A stretch of DNA of 64,000 nt, taken from Haliclona indistincta (taxonomy: Eukaryota > Porifera > Demospongiae > Haplosclerida > Chalinidae). The stretch covers positions 4,068,588 to 4,132,587 of the forward strand of contig OZ024785.1 of NCBI GenBank assembly GCA_964017065.1, read 5' to 3'. Position numbers and translations under genes: made by a program. Below are positions 1 to 9,244 of the stretch, one piece after another; position 1 is the first letter of the stretch; every line of letters begins with the position of its first letter. A model generated the notes under the pieces. It searched no databases, was not told the origin of the DNA, and saw only the letters and a list, made by a program, of their open reading frames with translations.

Positions 1-1316
1 CCCCCTCCAGAGTGAAGGGAGGACTCCAGGAGATGAGGACAGTAGTGGAGTTGATGGAACTCAATGTGATATCAGTGACAGGATCCAACACATCTATGCA
101 GAAGAATGACTGATTCAAAAACAATATCTGGTTTGGTATAGTCACTATTTCGTGAGTACAAATGTGATTCATGCCCCATTGTCATGCACTACATGTACAC
201 AACAAAATGTAATATTTATGACCCATGTTTTATGACAGAGAAAGTAAAACACATGATGCATCATCGAGTATGTCTCAATGTGTAATAGAGTAAACCATTC
301 TTCATCGACACCGTTTGTCACACATAATTATCAGTCAAAGTTCTTTCCATGCAACCGGTGCAAAGACAGACTTGTTAAAGTTGGCTATCTCTATGTTTTG
401 GACGAAGCAAAATTCAATAATTTTGTTGTTATTTATAATAACAGCAAAATATTAGCTAGTATTACTTTCCTGCAATGTTCACTTGGAGAGATATTTGGCT
501 AGAAAAATTACACGACGAATGCTCTTCGTGTAGAATTACAATTATTATACTCAAGTACTTGATGAGTCTGCGGAAGTTTTAAATTCTCTATCATAAACTT
601 CATTGAGTACACCACCGCCTTAAAATTTTAGTGAAGTAAGGAAGTTTGTCTTAATACTGACTAACCTTGTACTAGCAATAGAGCTGGATCACTCTCATCG
701 TTTGTTAATGGATCGAGAATGATAGCAATACAAGAAACGCCACTGTTATTGTCAGAAGAAGTCGCAATCCATTTAAGTGTAGACTGATGAAAGTTCTGGT
801 TTGCATTGATAGGCACGGTATGTTCTTCAAACTCAAAGTCAATAGAATGATTATTAATCTTCCAGGTGAAAATACTAGCAGTTCCTCTGCAAATGAACAC
901 AACCTCCTCATTCACTGTTCTATTCTTTGGTCCTGGTGCTTCAATAATGCCTGTAAAATGTTCATTAACAACGGAATTGCCTTTGTGCATAAAAGTTAGG
1001 TCACTTATAGCTTATGTCCATATAAGGGACCTTAGTATTTATAACTTCTTCCTTGTAGGGAATATTCTATATAAAACTAAGGAACTGACAACAACCCTCG
1101 CAACATACTATTCAGTAGTATACTGTACTAAGACTATACATACAAACTGACTACAAGCCGACTACAAGCATAATCGACAGCACAAGCTACATGTAGTTTC
1201 ATCACAAGGATAAAAAAACACTCACGTGCCACCTGATCTCCTTGTCCAAAGCTGACGACCGCGACAAAGATAACAGTCCAGAGTAACCACATATTCAACA
1301 GAATCAGCTTATTCAT
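1..1316 (-). CDS. Ig-FN3 receptor, 5' exons only (Death-receptor type), cut by window edge
   Basis: This is the N-terminal part of a single-pass receptor read leftwards. The signal exon is 1226-1316 (starts MNKLILLNMWLLW, hydrophobic core, ends at a GTGAGT donor). The Ig exon is 666-950, with the Ig cysteines in FICRG and VSCIA and the core Trp in FTWKI. The FN3 exon begins at 93 and runs off the window. It is nearly identical to the first three exons of the gene at 57822-61477, so the missing part probably holds a TM segment and a Death domain (inference). The FN3 acceptor differs between copies: here there are extra bases and the splice would follow ...CATAG, against ...TTCAG in the other copy. 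Introns of about 275 and 570 bp are also conserved. Nothing in the visible part breaks the frame. Confidence 0.8.
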
Positions 1317-1718
1317 AATAGCTGAGTTTTATTTACTATGTGCAGGCGAGCATGTCGCTCGAGTATGCATATGTATTGTGATATATACTAAACTCGTAGA
1401 CTATTTTAGCTACGTACAGCAGCACCCTCTTTGACACCAAATTCAGGAGATCGGTGACGTCGACGACTGCCAGTTTAGACTCCACCTACTAAGAGGTGGG
1501 TCTGATCTATCCTTTAAAATTTTTGAATTTAGCACAAAAATTCGCTCCGTCTGAGAAAATTTTTACAAAGCAGCAAAAAGTTTTATTCACAAAAATTGAA
1601 CATTAATTATTTGGTCATTGAGACCAAAATTTTACTTGATGAAAATTTTACGTTGGAGTACGTACAGTCATAGATCTATGGTACAGTCTATGCGTACAGC
1701 AAGCATAGATTCCAAATA
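1317..1718. promoter_or_regulatory. Bidirectional upstream region between head-to-head receptors
   Basis: About 400 bp separates the two divergent start codons. Almost the same sequence lies inverted at 57396-57821, so the shared promoter region was duplicated with the gene pair. It holds an AT-rich stretch (about 1510-1660) with repeated AAAATTTT-type blocks and one short direct repeat around TCATAGATCTATGG. The right-hand copy carries a small extra AT insertion near 57650. No TATA box or other core promoter motif is clear enough to call. Confidence 0.45.
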
Positions 1719-2068
1719 ATGTTAATTCATCGCCAAGCAGTTACGATTCCATTCTTGGGAACAATTTTTGCCATTGTCTTGCTGATAACAGCTCAAGAAG
1801 CAAGTATGACGTGCTTAAAAATTAATTGTTAAAAGCTACATGTAGTCATTTTGCTGAATATTGCAGACATCACTATTCCACCAAGGCCTGTCAACATATC
1901 GCTCAATAGTGTAGCTGAATTTACTTGTACTGCAGTTGCAAATGGCTTTGCTTGGAAAGCTAATGGACAACAATTAGACAACAACGATGAGGTTGCTATT
2001 TTAAATGCTCCAGTAATGAACTGCTCAACATTCGAATATCAACACTGAGAGTACTAGTGACTTCTACT

Positions 2069-3403
2069 AGGGTCTCCACACAAAAAATCAACTTCTACAA
2101 AAACAGCTTTTCGGCGACTTAGTATGTACACCAACTTATAAAAACCTCCTGGTGCAAATTTCGCAGTCAAAAACTTCTTCGATCCTGCAGAAAACAGCTT
2201 TAAACTCTGACCGCAATCAGTTATTAACTAGTCATTCGATCTTCTTATTAGAGCGCATCTCTTGCACGACTAGCAAGGTTCTGCAAGGCTGCTGGCCATT
2301 CCAAAGGGAAGTCAACGGAAGTACTACTCTTAACAAGTACTTTTAATAATACTACCTTTGCTGAAATGCGTTTGGTCTCGGTTAGCAAACCAGAGGAGGT
2401 CGGGTTTATGGGGTCGCTTCCAGCCAGATGGTCAGAAGTGGCAGTTCACGTTTATATTTATGCAACATGTACAACTACTAACCAACTTTACAAAACTATA
2501 GTGAGGAAGCCGCTTCCTCTTCAGCGAAGAAGCTTACATAGGGTTACTGCATAGATACTGCAAGTGTCGGCGCTGGCTTCAAACACCCGCTTTCGAGCTC
2601 CACAGTATCTCTTCGTAACACATAGACCTTTACTGAAGATCCAGTAAAATTGTACAATTCAGCTGTGTTGCTATCCTGATGAAATCGACTTCAACTAATC
2701 GCCTAGTACTACCACTGAATTGTTTATTAACTATTAAAATTGTTAATTAACCAAGAACCAGTTTGTATGTCGAAATGAAAGTCGATTTTATGGTGGATAG
2801 CAACACGGCTAAATTGTACAATTTTACTGGATCTTTAGTAAAGGTCTATGTGTTACGAAGAGGTGCTGTGGAGCTCGAAAGCGATAGTTTGAAGCCAGCG
2901 CCGACACTTGCAGTATCTATGCAGTAACCCTATGTAAGCTTCTTCGCTGAAGAGGAAGCGGCTTCCTCACTATAGTTTTGTAAAGTTGATTAGTACTTGT
3001 ACATGTTGCATAAATATAAACGTGAACTGCCACTTCTGACCATCTGGCTGGAAGCGACCCCATAAACCCGACCTCCTCTGGTTTGCTAACCGAGACCAAA
3101 CGCATTTCAGCAAAGCTAGTATTATTAAAAGTACTTGTTAAGAGTAGTACTTCCGTTGACTTCCCTTTGGAATGGCCAGCAGCCTTGCAGAACCTTGCTA
3201 GTCTTGCAAGAGATGCGCTCTAATAAGAAGATCGAATGACTAGTTAATAACTGATTGCGGTCAGAGTTTAGAGCTGTTTTCTGCAGGATCGAAGAAGTTT
3301 TGGACTGCGAAATTTGCACCAGGAGGTTTTTATAAGTTGGTGTACATACTAAGTCGCCGAAAAGCTGATTTTGTAGAAGTTGATTTTTTTGTGTGGAGAC
3401 CCT
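2069..3403. mobile_element. 1335-bp foldback transposon with 9-bp target duplication
   Basis: The two halves are long inverted repeats, roughly 600 bp each, starting AGGGTCTCCACAC and ending GTGTGGAGACCCT. They flank a short unique centre near 2700-2770. The flanks show an exact 9-bp duplication, ACTTCTACT, at 2060-2068 and 3404-3412. The uninterrupted site exists in the paralogous Ig exon near 57050. Both arms contain the same short reading frames (for example starting MRLVSVSKPEEVGFMG), which reflect the repeat and are not genes. Very long TIRs plus a 9-bp duplication suggest a Mutator-like foldback (inference). No transposase is present. Confidence 0.9.
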
Positions 3404-3657
3404 ACTTCTACTGACAATGATACAAATTAGGGAGGCACGGTAGTGCCTCCCTATGTAGGGTTGAACGGAAAAACAAGATGGCGGCTACATACAATGTATT
3501 AGCGTTCAAACGCTGATATTTCGCCAGGTGGTGAATTTATACGTTCAAGGACACTTAGATCTGCTATCTGGCGTTGCCCCATCTTACAGTAGCAAGCAGA
3601 GTGCTCTACAATGTTACTAAAGTGACGAACCTAGAAACGGTGAAAATCGAGTTTCGT

Positions 3658-4423
3658 TAGTCTCGTCCCCAGACCACACCTTTTCCGCTCGCTCCAAAGA
3701 GGGTCTGGTGTCTAACGTCGATTTTCTTGGGCCTAGCGGAAGTGAACAGTACGTGACTCGCACGTGATCAATAACACTTGCAATGGCGGCAAAGCGGTGC
3801 TATTTGTGCAGAAAAGAGGTTCCCGATGCTACAAAGCGGCGCAGGCTTACAAACCCAGACGTCATTGCTTATGTTTGTATTATGATTGGAGCTTGCCCCG
3901 ACGGTCCTTCGCCTCAACTAACACACACTTGACTCCTCTCCGTCCAAAATTAGCCACCTGGTCTTTCATTAGCGATAATAAAGAGCTCACCACTATTGTA
4001 ATACACTTAGAATCATAACGCAAGTCTAAGCAGTCTCGCAGGCGATCGAATACCAGGCTTAGCGTAGAGTAGCAGAGAGACTTTCCCTCACCTGTTGGTA
4101 AGCACACAAACAAACACGTCGTGTCCTAGCTAGAACAAACTCGGTAATCGCATATTCCTGGCTACTAGTAGGCTTTAGATAGCCTAGCTGAACAAATGCC
4201 TCTTCAATTGCCTTCTTTATGGAGCTGGCTTCTAGGCTAGCTGGACGAACACCATGATTCCAGCCATTTCACGTGACATATGACGCATTAATTAGCCTTC
4301 AACCAATCAGAATCTACTGCACAAAATCCTGCAGTGTTATCGTTTCCGGCCCAAGAAAATCGACCTTAGACACCAGACCCTCTTTGGAGCGAGCGGAAAA
4401 GGTGTGGTCTGGGGACGAGACTA
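3658..4423. mobile_element. 766-bp TIR transposon carrying a RecQ helicase fragment, 9-bp TSD
   Basis: The terminal inverted repeats start TAGTCTCGTCCCCAGACCAC and run for roughly 70 bp with few differences. The 9-bp duplication GAGTTTCGT flanks it exactly (3649-3657 and 4424-4432). The empty site is present in the related Helitron 5' region at about 45486. Its interior encodes, on the minus strand, part of a RecQ-type helicase. A 9-bp duplication is typical of Mutator-like elements, but no transposase is visible. Confidence 0.88.
3880..4113 (-). pseudogene. RecQ-family DNA helicase fragment inside a transposon
   Basis: A 77-residue open stretch holds the Walker A motif ([14 protein letters not shown]) and helicase motif Ia ([13 protein letters not shown]). 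This order and spacing are typical of the N-terminal ATPase lobe of RecQ helicases. No DEAH box, second RecA lobe, RQC or HRDC domain follows, so it cannot be a working helicase. It lies wholly within the TIR element and is probably captured host sequence or a decayed transposon gene. A second, diverged fragment covering the same motifs is at about 43320-43650. Confidence 0.75.
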
Positions 4424-5026
4424 GAGTTTCGTCATCTTCGTTCCTTCTTTCTTCTTCAGCGCGCCTAGCGCCTTTACGCGAGCAGTGCCGAGACCAAAAC
4501 ACCCACGAACAGTCGTGAAATTCTCCTGGCAGGTGCCTTTTGAGCTTTGTTTTTAGCGAAACGGCGATATACATTCCGCGAGTTCTCGATCGTGATCCAT
4601 TGTCAGCTAAGTGTTAGACGCCATTATTGTGATTGCGCAATACGCACGTGACCAAGCAGTGGTTAGCGCACGTGACCAAGCACTACCTTGAGTATCTCCG
4701 CGCCGTATGGATCACGAAGAACACATATCTGTCTGGAGTCTTCGAAGAACGGTAAGATCGTCTGATCGTATAGGATCACCATTCTGCGCTTGCCAGATAA
4801 TTATAACTGCCGTACAGATCTACAAACTAGTGTGGGCGGGGCTCGTATGCATGCATGTATGCGTAGGCGAGCTGATATGTACAGCATAATAATTATTTTT
4901 AGCTACAAGTTTAAAATTGTTAATAAAGAAAAGCCATCAACAACAGGAAAACTAAATCAATGGTGGAAACAAAGACGGCTCAGTACGTTCATGATATTGT
5001 CACTAAAAAGTAAAAAGGACACAAAC

Positions 5027-5411
5027 AAGAAATTAAAAAGATTTCTATCGAAATCAAAAGGATGTAGGGTTGTGAAATCTACCACTGGTTCACAATGTAA
5101 ACTAACAAGGAACAAGCATGGAATGGTAACACGATTGACTTGCTAACAGACCATAGATCCCTACATCAGTGGCTGTTGTGATTGACTATAGCTAGTTCAG
5201 CTAGTTGCTGTTGACTGCTGACACCTGACATGCATTCAGCTTGAATATTGATCTTATGTACAGCCACTGATGTAGGGATCTATGGTCTGTTAGCAAGTCA
5301 ATCGTGTTACCATTCCATGCTTGTTCCTTGTTAGTTTACATTGTGAACCAGTGGTAGATTTCACAACCCTACATCCTTTTGATTTCGATAGAAATCTTTT
5401 TAATTTCTTTA
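5027..5411. mobile_element. Palindromic MITE (family of four in this window)
   Basis: Inverted arms of about 135 bp: left arm reads AAAAAGATTTCTATCG...GATGTAGGG...AGACCATAGATCCCTACATCAG, and the right arm is its complement ending near 5411. The centre is about 110 bp. Related copies are at 22372-23059 (complete), 42280-42462 (worn, mostly right arm) and 54187-54345 (left arm). It lies at the right edge of the insertion that split the Ig exon of the 1719-6815 gene. Confidence 0.85.
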
Positions 5412-6068
5412 TAACATGTGTTGTGGTAAGTCTAAACCCATTCACAAGTGATGAAAGTGACTCAGTACTACTGCTAGTGCAAGGTATAATGAATATTACA
5501 ACCATGCAATAACAGTAAACCGTATAATAATAATTGATGCCTAATTATAAACAGTGCAGGTTTGTTAGAGTCAGTCAGTGACCTTACTGTGGTCTCCATC
5601 AACTCCACTACTGTCCTCATCTCCTGGAGTCCTCCCTTCACTCTGGAGGGGGTACCCATTCTGGGCTACAATGTCACCATCACCAACACCACGTGCACCG
5701 GTGGAGAGAATGAGACAATGTCAGTAGAGGGAGACACTACCATGCTGTACTACTACATTGACCATCCTGATCCTGACAACAACTTCACTGTCACTGTGGT
5801 ACCCATCAATATAGTAGGACCAGGAGAGCCTGCAGTTTCTACAATACTCATTACAAATATCATTCCTTCAAGTTCTTTACCAATACATTCGTTGTCTTCA
5901 TTGCTATCTACTACAGTAGTAATTCCAGGTATTTGTTATCAAGATCATTGTAGTGTTTTGATTTATACAGGTAATGTAAGAGTACTCTCAATATCTGAGT
6001 TGGCTATAGTAGTAAACACAAGTTCTACCATAAACACATCATCTATTGCACCAATTAATAACAATGGT

Positions 6069-6237
6069 TATTACATAGTACGTCATCTTTCACCAATCAG
6101 ATTGCTCTATTCGAGGGCATTAATGTAGGTTATTGACCGCGCGTAGCGTCTTCTATAGCAACAGACCGTTGCGTCTTTGGGAGTTTGAAAAATTCGCGAT
6201 GTTATTGCGCTCACAGAGATGAACTATGTAATAAATC
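6069..6237. mobile_element. Short TIR element inserted in receptor stem exon
   Basis: The ends read TTATTACATAGTACGTCATC and, inverted, GATGAACTATGTAATAA. The sequence CCAATCAGATTGCTC is shared with the MITE at 19139-19285, so they are the same superfamily. The paralogous gene near 56410 lacks this insertion. Confidence 0.6.
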
Positions 6238-6402
6238 ATTTATTGCCCTACACAACTCGGGCATTAACCGACATTAATGACCTCGGGAAGTCGGTTGCCC
6301 TCGTACAGTCTCGGGCTGCGCCCTCGACCGTAACTCGGGCGACCGACTTTCCCGCGGTCATTAATGTCGGTTAATGCCCTCGCGTGAGGGCAATAACTAA
6401 TA
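6238..6402. mobile_element. GC-rich palindromic element
   Basis: Inverted arms contain CGGGCATTAACCGACATTA and its complement, with outer TTATTGCCCT/AGGGCAATAA. It is directly beside the previous element and is absent from the paralogue near 56.4 kb. High CpG content contrasts with the flanks. Confidence 0.6.
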
Positions 6403-6835
6403 CTAAACAAACCTAGTCCCGCAAGCAATTACTATTAATTTTGCTTGTACTCAGTTCGAATAGGTTTATCAACTGTTGATGTGATTATTATGCCTCGGTG
6501 GGCGGAGCCAAGAGGCATACAGTAGTTCGTCGGTTTGTCATTATAGTAGCTTCACCTGTTGTTGGTGTTGCCTTGATTCTGCTGCTATCAACAGTGCTAC
6601 TGGTTTGTGGTTTAAGGAGAAGACATATCAAAAGGAAAGGTATTATGCATTATACCTGTATCAGTTGTTTTTACCAGCCAATCTCAGAAGCGCAAGCTAG
6701 TCGAGAGGATTATATCATGACAAGTGATAATCCAGTGTATGCAAGTGCTGTAGCCTCAAGACAAGCAAAAAATATTGACTTGCATGAAAATAACGCATAC
6801 GGTGTCATAAAATAATGCTACACAAACTTCATGAA

Positions 6836-7789
6836 TACTGATTCCTAACTTTCACGTGTTTATAACAATGTATTAACTTTTCTAAGTTCAGCATAGAATA
6901 GTAGAATGAAACAGGAGATAGCAGTTAGCTTTGGAACCATGTAGTTACCGCATACATGTCTGCACTACATAATTATAGTTGTGCATGCAGATTGATATAG
7001 TGATACTGTAGTGTATAGTGTATAGTGCGTATCGCTCAAAGCAGCACTCTGAACAGAAATACAGTAAACTAACAGTAGTGCAGTAGCAGAAACCCTGAGA
7101 GAGAATGCAGCTACAGTGGCTCAGTTGGTTTGTTGATAAAATTAATAGTATTCCTGTTATGTATGCATGCACATGAATGAAGGTTGTTCAATATTACCTG
7201 GGATGAAATTTTTGAAATACCTAGGGAAATATTCGATATTAGCTCAAATATCTTGTAGTTTTGCTCACCACAGCTTGGAGATAACCCTAGCTTTTCCGCC
7301 TTCTCATACAGATATAGCAACTACACATAACACCAGCCCCAACACCAACAGAAGAACACCAAGTTCTATAAGAGATAGTCAAGATGTATAGTACCATCAA
7401 GTGAACACTGATTTACCAGATGGAATATCAGTAGGAACAACAGATCCCATCGGTGGTAATACACCTGTAGCTAAAGAATATGAAAATTTCAAACTCTTAA
7501 TAATTATTTGGTCCAAACAGTATCAAAATACAAAACAGCGCATAAGCATAAATTAAAACAGTATGCAAATCTTGAAAGTGCTGTTACAGTGTGCTTGATC
7601 AATCACTGATGGGTTAGTATTTTCCAGACTACTAGCTAGCTTGGACGTCAGTGAAAGTAAAACACAAAAGTCGAGACATTATGAACTAAAATCGACTTCA
7701 TACTCTACAAAGGATCATGCATGGAAACTTGTATTTAGGAGCACCATGCATGAGACATCTTGTGCACCCTACATAGCGTAGTATTATAT
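6836..7789. other. Intergenic; weak relic of a receptor tail
   Basis: The part from about 6900 to 7140 is an inverted, diverged copy of about 55780-56050. Around 7305-7510 on the plus strand there is an acceptor-like TACAG and open pieces ending in VAKEYENF, which resembles the YEN-type tails of the neighbouring receptors. Stops interrupt it. No complete gene is visible. Confidence 0.3.
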
Positions 7790-8405
7790 AATCTATGAGA
7801 GCACCATAGTGACAGTGGAGTTGTTGTCAGGATCAGGATGGTCAATAGAGTAGTACAGCATGGTAGTGTTCCCCTCTACTGACATTGTCTCATTCTCTCC
7901 ACTGATGGAGTTGGTGATGGTGAAATTGTAGCCCAGGATGGGTACCCCTCCAGAGTGAAGGGAGGACTCCAGGAGATGAGGACAGTAGTGGAGTTGATGG
8001 AGACCACAGTGAGGTCATTGACTGACTCTAACAGACCTGAACATGCATGCACATCCAGTATTGCGATTTTGCAATTTAGATTTTGTTTTAGTAGACTAGT
8101 AGTAGTATACCTTGTACCAGTAGTAGTACTGGATCACTTTCATCCATTGATAATGGTGTTAAACTGATAGCGAAGCAAGTAATAATTATTTGCAGCATTG
8201 TCAGTAGAAGACTGATACTCTCACAGTTGATTTACGAATACCTTCCATTTCGTCTACTAGTACAGGCGTCAAGAGAGTTCCCATTTCTTCATCAATTTCT
8301 ATTATAATTTATTTCTCCAGACAAAACTATTAGCAACAGCAGTGCAGTTAAATACAGCCACTTCATTAATTGAGACATTGACAGCTCGTGGAGGAATAGT
8401 GATAT
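7790..8405 (-). pseudogene. Relic Ig and FN3 exons of a receptor
   Basis: The FN3 block (about 7790-8034) contains the family core, including the stretch encoding SWSPPFTLEGVPILGY at DNA level, with a one-base deletion in the GGGGGTACCC run (7944-7950) that shifts the frame. The Ig block (about 8108-8405) matches the Ig exon of the gene at 20317-20607, including ITIPPRAVNVSIN, but has small deletions and lacks intact splice borders. No signal, TM or tail exon can be linked to it. Confidence 0.75.
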
Positions 8406-8715
8406 CTACTTGTGTAGTTATATGTGATGCTGATAGTATTGCACTTACTTGCTCTTTGAGCTGCTGTACATGTACTAGAAATTAATCAAATCACTAAGGG
8501 AATCTGCAGTTGTTCATCAGAGCAATATTACGTAACCATAGTACTTTTGGCTGTGATAAGAGATTCCTATTTAGACTATTCACATATACATAGAGCCTTG
8601 CCCAGCCTAGGGAAGTTCTTTCATAATGTTATCGGGGTGTATGGTGTAAGCCGCCTATAGGCTGACTCTTAGTGGATACTGATCTGGAGTTCAGTAATGG
8701 CAGCGCCATCATATC

Positions 8716-8908
8716 ATGATTGATTTTAAGATATTGCTCAGATTTTTTTATCAAATAGCTCAAAAATGGAGACTACTTGGACAGCAGATAGGAGCTATTC
8801 CAGCTAAGTTGAGTGTGTTAGTGACCATTCTCTGTTGGAGCTGTTCAGGAAGTGGTTATTACAGCATCCTGTCCCTTCACATGGTAAAAGTCATCAAGAT
8901 AAATTATT
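8716..8908 (+). pseudogene. Degenerate Death-domain exon
   Basis: The reading shows IAQKWRLLGQQIGAIPAKL, clearly related to the Death domains at 44664 (VAHKWRLVGQELGVDPAEL) and 61202 (VAHKWRLVGLDLGIHPSEL). After that it is frameshifted, although the DNA still resembles GTTCAGGAAGTGG and CATCCTGTCCCTTCACATGG of the intact copies. The 3' flank (about 8930-9160) also aligns with the 3' flank of the 61.2-kb gene, so this is the end of a duplicated block whose 5' part is lost. Confidence 0.75.
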
Positions 8909-9244
8909 AGACTAACGTCCAGCACATTCACTGCTCATAGCTTTCTACAAGCTTGCTGCATTAATACTTTTCATTTGTTTTACAACTTAGAAATTATTAT
9001 ACATTTTTATCGCTGTTTTATATACCTGATTGTAGTAAATGTAACAGCCTTTGTACTGTAGGTTTGTCATAAAAATTGTGTGAAAAAGGTTAATGATAAA
9101 AATGCAGTTATAGGCGGTCAAAGTTTATGTTACACATGATCTGATTGTGAATGTTGGAGCATAGATATATGAAGTGATGCTGCTTTATATATAATTTTTA
9201 TTTATTTTTATTTAAAAAATTGTTATTACCAATAATTATTATCA

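Larger units (their letters stand above)
3428..4690 (+). mobile_element. 5' end of a Helitron-like element (third copy), itself interrupted
   Basis: It begins with a perfect 10-bp stem, 6-base loop hairpin (3428-3453), followed by TATGTAGGG and a block shared with the 5' ends of the Helitrons at 45263 and (inverted) 36458: GATGGCGGCTACA, the segment ATTAGCGTTCAAACGC, GGTGAATTT, and a block ending GGTGAAAATCGAGTTTCGT. A TIR transposon sits inside at 3658-4423, and similarity resumes after it (GTCATCTTCGTTCC...) to about 4690. The coding part of the Helitron is absent. The element entered the Ig exon between GATACAAAT and ATAACATG, as shown by the intact paralogue. Its own right end is not clear. 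Confidence 0.7.
1719..6815 (+). pseudogene. Ig-FN3-TM receptor broken by nested transposon insertions
   Basis: Signal exon 1719-1803 (MLIHRQAVTIPFLG..., hydrophobic). The Ig exon starts at 1867 (ITIPPRPVNISLN, Cys in EFTCTAV, Trp in FAWKANG). It is frameshifted near 2011, where one A is missing compared with the copy at 56957-57247. It is then interrupted at 2068 by a 1335-bp foldback and at 3428-5411 by further elements. The Ig remainder resumes at 5412-5486. The FN3 exon (from about 5557) and stem are open and contain an extra Cys-Thr-Gly insertion (NTTCTGG). A 45-bp insertion at about 6491-6535 puts a stop before the TM exon. The TM segment (VASPVVGVALILLLSTVLLVCGL) and a tail with EDYIMTSDNPVY and NNAYGVIK survive to 6815. 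The intact counterpart of the N-terminal part is the minus-strand gene at 56400-57395. Confidence 0.85.

Noticed and set aside
2152..3319. Small mirrored open frames (MQISQSK..., MRLVSVS...)
   Set aside because: They occur identically in both arms of the foldback element and have no recognisable protein family.
7100..7140. TGGCTCAGTTGG, resembling a tRNA A box
   Set aside because: No B box or cloverleaf follows at the right distance; the segment is part of a duplicated flank also seen near 55.8 kb.
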